DNA of 64,000 bases from Termitomyces sp. T153 (lineage: Eukaryota; Basidiomycota; Agaricomycetes; Agaricales; Lyophyllaceae), in contig JACKQL020000117.1 in assembly GCA_018296165.2 (NCBI GenBank), forward strand, positions 1 through 64,000, written 5' to 3'. The notes below the pieces were generated by a model that was not told the DNA's origin, searched no databases, and saw only the letters and a program-made list of their open reading frames with translations. The translations under genes were made by a program, and so were the position numbers. This document shows positions 59,621 to 64,000 of this stretch, piece after piece (within the stretch, counting starts at the first letter, position 1; each line of letters opens with the position of its first letter).

Positions 59621-59919
59621 CCACTGCAACCCAGAATGACTCCAAGGACCCTTGCCCCTACCCAATGTCTCTGCCCATTGCTTGCTTGCTGGCTCAAGAA
59701 CCCCTCTAAAATACAACCTCACCCCCCACTACTCCATGGTCAACTTAGAAGGCCTCAACACTCCTGCCAGACAACCAATAAGTGTCCAAGGAAGCCCTTT
59801 GGGGCTAAGCAGAATGAACCTCTGCCACCCAGTGGTAATCCTCATTAAATGTTTACATGTCATGCTGATTTGAATGAGGAAGGAAACACCCACCAACTCC
59901 AGAACCCCTCCTTGCCCAG

Positions 59920-60840
59920 CACAACCTTTGACACAACCCTGCCAACAAGCCAACCTCCCAAACCACCCTTTACACTGTCTCCAGACCTCTGGTTCCTGCT
60001 CTAGAAAGAACAACCAACAAAACCCACCTTTGGATCCCTTCTCCTGCTCAGCACCATCTCTGAAGACAACCTCCTCAATGAGCTAGAAATCATCCAACCC
60101 CCTATGCCACTTCTGAACCTCTGACTCTTATCCTGGAAGAAACAAACTCATGAAGCACATTTCTAGACTCCTTCTCCCACCCAGAAGTGCTCTAAGGACA
60201 ACTCCATCAACAAGCCAACAACCAATCAGCCCCTCATGCTAACTCTGGACCATTGGCTCCTACCCTGGAGGAAGACATAAACCATGGAGCTTATCTCTAG
60301 ACCAACCCCCCATGCACCATAACTCCAAAAAGTAGCTCTGCCAACCTGCTAGCACCCCACCAACTCTTGCACTGCCTTCAGCCTGCTGGCTTTACTCTGG
60401 GAAGGAACAAATCTACTGCTGGACCCCCCAATCTAACCCTTGACGCAACTCTGCCAATGAGCCAGCAACTGATACACCCCTTATGCCACCTCTGGACCAC
60501 CTGCTCCTACCTCCAAAAAGAACCAACCCATGGAATGGCAACTCCAAACTCCTTCCTTGCTCAATACAGCAGCCAGAACAACTCCACCAAGAATCTGCCC
60601 CAACAAACACTCATGCCACAGGAGTCTGCCAATCAACCAACACTCACATCAACCCCAAACCAAGAATGGCAACACCCATCCCCACTCTGCACCTCACCCA
60701 GAAGCAACTCCACCAAGGATCATCCACCAATCAACCCCCATGCTGTCCCCAGACTATCAGCTCCTACTCCAAGAAGGATGAACCCATGCTCCAGACTCCA
60801 GACATATTCATCCTGACAAAACTCTGGCAGCATCACAAGC
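59920..60840 (+). repeat. Degenerate tandem expansion of the RNase H-integrase linker in B3
   Basis: B2 has one copy of a linker (52,300-52,430: ttgcccagcatgaacctcac ... ctctagaccactgcctcct). B3 has about five or six diverged units of some 120-190 bp. Each unit carries the caactctgccaac...agccaac motif and the ctggaccaytggctcctacc motif (near 59,985, 60,110, 60,250, 60,380, 60,490 and 60,750). Confidence 0.6.
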
Positions 60841-61273
60841 CCCAAGGATGCCAGAAATATATAAGACTCCTCCTCTACCTGTCTCTGGACTTACCCTTGG
60901 CTAAGAACAAGAAGGAATGTTACATAGCATGTCCAAACCTGCAAACCCCAATCCCAGACTAAGGAAACCCACCAAGACTGGTCACCTTGGAACCCCACCG
61001 CTCCACCACCAATACTCTGGAGCACAGCAAACTCCTAACCAAGCATGTCTCTAACAAAATGCAATACTCCAGAGCTCAACAAACTCCTACCCAATCATGC
61101 CCCCACCAACCAGACACCCTCTGCCCTTGAAATCAATCCACCAACTCCCTCACACTCAGAGGTCAATGGACTACAAGAATGAGCAAACAAAACTTTGAGA
61201 AAGTATCTCCACCCCTATGCTAACTAACCAACAGCATAGCTGGCACATAAAATAGTCCCCTGCCAAGTCCACT

Positions 61274-61325
<52 letters not shown>

Positions 61326-61720
61326 CCCCAGAGCCCCCTCACTATGCCATCAAGGACTTACATCTCCAGCCTACCCCATTCTCAAGAACAACCTCCACCC
61401 TGTTGCCTCTACAGTCATCAAGAGACCTCTGACTCAAAGCACATTCACCCTCCAGCTGGACCTCCAGCAACCCTGCCTGACCCAACTAACTTCACTCCAA
61501 GACCCAGAGATCCCCTCTTAAGCTCAACCACAAATGCTCAGCCTACTCTGGACCTGAAAAGACTCCATCCAGCAACTCTGGCTCACTTCTCAAATGCATG
61601 CCCCAGGACAACACTCCACCCTTCAACACCTTTAAAGCACTTAGAAGCCCCACAGACACCCTCACCCAACTCCAAAGCCCTTGTCTACAATGCTCCACCA
61701 AGCCCTGGCATCCTTAGGAC
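60840..61720 (+). pseudogene. Integrase and chromodomain relics of Gypsy B3
   Basis: Collinear with B2 52,455-53,710 but shortened: the ctctggcagcatcacaagcc segment at 60,825, the integrase-end equivalent of EFPYNN at 61,262, and the final block tccaccaagccctgg near 61,695, shared with B2 (53,690). Most of the catalytic core is deleted. Confidence 0.65.
61275..61326. repeat. (CAA)17 microsatellite
   Basis: An uninterrupted CAA run of about 52 bp. It sits exactly where B2 integrase has tacaacaac (53,050, Tyr-Asn-Asn). It looks like an expansion of that short seed in the dead B3 copy. Confidence 0.97.
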
Positions 61721-61729
61721 TAGCTAACA

Positions 61730-62292
61730 CAGATGGCATTAGTAGGCATAACCCCCACCTCTAGATTTATTAGAGATTCAACTTCCACAAGTAACCCCTG
61801 CATGTTTCCATTTACTCATCCCCTCACACAATCTAAAATTTTGCACATTCATCAAAACATCAAGAAATCAATGTAGACAAACTAGGAATACAAGATTGTA
61901 CAAAAAAACTATGATGGCATAAGAGGAACAAGAAGACAAGGTCCAGATCACCACTTCACTCCCCTCCCCCCTTTGGTATCCCTCTGCCTGTCCTCCCAAT
62001 CCATAAGTCAACCTCCATCTGGGCCTTCACCATTTCCAGGACCTCCACACGCCCAGGCAGTACTTCTCCTACATCTGCCACCACCTCCCACCATGATCCT
62101 GGAGCTACCACATTGCAATGCTAGTGCCCTGCCAACAACTACCCTAGCTGCAACACTCCCTGCCCCAACTCTGGAGAGTGATCTCCAGGCACCTGCACTA
62201 CTCCATCCTGAATTGATGCAAATGCCACTGAAGCCCCATCTAGGAGAACCCAGTGCTCCTGAATTCAGCCTACCCAGACCATATTAGAAGAG
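61730..62292. other. Spacer between B3 chromodomain relic and antisense gene
   Basis: Collinear with B2 53,720-54,275 (for example gattcaacttccacaagtaac in both). No sense ORF is conserved between the two copies. Confidence 0.6.
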
Positions 62293-63635
62293 TCAGGGAC
62301 AAAGGGAGAAACACTCATGTAATACACCTGCATGCTCCAAGGCGGCCTTGTTTGCCAGCCATTCCTCCCATTGCCTTGCAGCCTCTGCCTCTGCCTGAGA
62401 TAAACCCCACTCCTCCAAACTCTGCTGTTTCTCTGCCTTCTCTGCAGACTGTGCCTCCAACTGTGCCAGGCACTCCCATAAACCCCACACCTCAATGCTC
62501 TCATCATGGTCATCTGTACTGCCATATTGTAATCCCACTGCAGCATGTCTCTCTTCCTCTGTGTCATGCCTCAGTCCTCCCCTGCCCTCCAAAGCTTCCT
62601 CTCTTGCATTGTCAGAATTCTCAATAAACCCTCCACCTGGCAACAAAGGTCTCAGTGATCAAAGGCATGGGCTCAGGCAAGCTTAATGGATGCACTATCA
62701 GTGCCCCTGAGCTGGGAGAATACACATGGGGCCCAGGGGGGCCCACCATCAACTTCTGATCCTGTGACCACTTACTAGGTTCTGCCTCTGGCAGTGGGGA
62801 GGCCCTTGGCTTACCCTTGTTGCATGGCACTTTGTCCCCCTCCCTCCACCCACTCCACAGAAGTCCCACTTTCTCTGCTAGCCACTCCACACTTCCCTCA
62901 CCCTCTAAACCTGATCTCTGACCCAATGCTCTGGCCTTCTAGCTCTTGCCCAACTGCCCCCTCACCCAGCTCTCCTCCCACTCCTGCTCTGCAGTAATGC
63001 AGGCCATATGCCATTTCAGCAAAACCAAGCATTTTTTGTGCCTTGCATGGCATGGGAGGCAAACTGAAGTATTGCAGTAGAACTCCACAGAAGGTTCATC
63101 AAACTCATATAATTCTCTCTACTAGGCACAGAGGGTGCACTAGAACAACTAATCAGCAAACACTGCAAAATAAGCTAAGGACTCACTGGAGCCTTGTTCT
63201 GGCACCACTCCAGGATCAGAGGACCTTGTGCCTGCCCCAGCACCCCCACAAATATCTCCAGTGTTACTTGTGCTTGTGGGATCCTCTGCACCTCTAGAAC
63301 AACATGGATGACCCCTGCCCCCAGACTGGGTCTTGTGGAATGACCCAGAGCAGCTGGGATTGAATGGCCAGCAGGCCCCAACCCTCTCATATAAGAGTGA
63401 CTCCTAGAAGAGCCCACCACTGCCAAGGACAACTTTAAAGCTCAATCAGCAACTCTGGAGCAAGAAGAACACCACACTCACAATGGCTGTGCAATGACTC
63501 CACCTTCCTATGGTCCCACTGCTAGTCAAACTCCCTTTGCCAATGCTTGCATTCTGCCCACATGGCCATATGGTTGTCATCAGAGAGGAGTGTGGTTGGT
63601 GAGGGAGACAATGACAAAGGTGCTGCAGAAGACAT
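62293..63635 (-). pseudogene. Antisense Cys-rich gene of Gypsy B3, second copy
   Basis: Same position and orientation as in B2. It starts at 63,635 (MSSAAPLSLSPSPTTLLS), then SDDNHMAMWAECKHWQREFD. A probable intron (donor GTGAGT near 63,480) follows. The next exon ends at 63,187 with VIHVVLEVQRIPQAQVTLE and GPLILEWCQNKAP. A 47-nt intron (63,186-63,140, GTGAGT...TAG) follows in phase 0. The next exon starts CTLCA and has YEFDEPSVEFYC, VCLPCHARHKKC and WEESWVRGQL. After a frameshift, a charged, probably helical tail reads LAQLEAQSAEKAEKQQS and EEWLANKAALE. Relative to B2 it has an extra segment of about 270 nt (62,650-62,920). Two stops replace codons in the first Cys block. Confidence 0.65.
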
Positions 63636-63858
63636 GAGAAGGAATGAAGAACACCAGAGTATGTTCCACCTCTCTTTAATTTCCTAGAAAGAGCTTCTTT
63701 ATGGACAACAATCACACTTTGACTTTATTTTCCATGCTGCTGCTACTCACTGCAGTTTGATAAATATTGCCCAGACTCTGATTCCCACACCCCTGCCCAT
63801 CCCTGACTCATGCTCCATGTCTCAAGAGTCTTAATGCTGAAGAGGGGGAGGGGAGTGA

Positions 63859-64000
63859 TGTTATGACCTGTTTCCAGAACTCCAGATCTTGTTCCCAGCC
63901 ACCTTGCTCCCTCAGAGTTACCCCCCAACTCTCCCTTTGACTCCCCCACCTTTGTTTACCTACAGCACCCACTCTGAATAACTCTGACACCTCTTTAACA
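63859..64000 (+). repeat. Start of the 3' LTR of Gypsy B3, cut by the window edge
   Basis: TGTTATGACCTG at 63,859 matches the LTR starts of B1 (TGTCATGACCTG) and B2. The following 130 bp are collinear with 55,620-55,750. Confidence 0.85.

Larger units (their letters stand above)
56688..64000 (+). mobile_element. Old, heavily degraded Gypsy family B element (copy B3)
   Basis: It can be followed by collinearity with B2: 5' LTR end, gag start, a large gag deletion, protease and RT relics, an expanded RNase H-integrase linker, integrase and chromodomain relics, an antisense gene, and a 3' LTR start at 63,859. No pol segment of more than 160 codons is open. It was the target of B2 and is therefore older. 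The window ends inside its 3' LTR. Confidence 0.82.

Overview
The window is nuclear DNA of a filamentous basidiomycete, most likely a mushroom-forming agaricomycete. Genes carry many short GT-AG introns of about 50 nt. A Zn(II)2Cys6 regulator of fungal type is present. The transposon families (Tc1, Copia, chromodomain Ty3/Gypsy, a Tad-like LINE) are those typical of mushroom genomes. The host identification is inferred from gene content only.

The layout is a gene island inside a transposon sea. Positions 1-12,100 are CpG-poor repeats: a 58-bp minisatellite, a complete but dead Tc1 element (2868-4473), an 841-codon minus-strand frame of unknown family broken only by stop codons (5346-7868), a second array of the same minisatellite, a 5'-truncated Copia element with its 3' LTR (8638-10642), and the N-terminal part of another DDE transposase-like protein. 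Positions 12,100-27,640 have normal CpG content and hold five intron-rich single-copy host genes: an importin-7/8 type karyopherin (+), ARP6 (-), a TANGO2/NRDE-family protein (+), a Zn2Cys6 transcription factor (-) and a base-exchange type phosphatidylserine synthase (+). ARP6 and TANGO2 diverge from a 450-bp promoter. TANGO2 and the Zn2Cys6 gene converge.

Positions 27,640-64,000 are nested retrotransposons. Two Ty3/Gypsy chromovirus families are distinguishable. Family A has LTRs of about 410-560 bp with ends TGTCAGG...CCCTTACA. It occurs as a 5' fragment (28,710-29,625), a nearly full minus-strand copy (34,925-41,273) and a solo LTR with a 5-bp target duplication (51,556-52,111). Family B has LTRs of about 1.05-1.08 kb with ends TGTCAYRA...AACCTGACA. 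It occurs as a truncated copy B1 (31,089-34,924), a copy B2 (41,274-56,687) split by a 6-kb LINE and by the solo A LTR, and a much older copy B3 (56,688-end). Two B-type LTR remnants form an inverted pair at 29,628-30,799.

The most interesting feature is in family B. Between the chromodomain and the 3' LTR, both B2 and B3 carry a homologous antisense gene with an intron at the same place and phase. It encodes a Cys-rich, possibly zinc-binding protein with a charged C-terminal segment. It is now broken by stops and frameshifts in both copies, but its reading is conserved across two otherwise strongly diverged elements. Decay in all repeats is dominated by TGG/CAA/CGA-to-stop and Asp-to-Asn changes together with loss of CG dinucleotides. 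This fits methylated-cytosine deamination or a RIP-like process.
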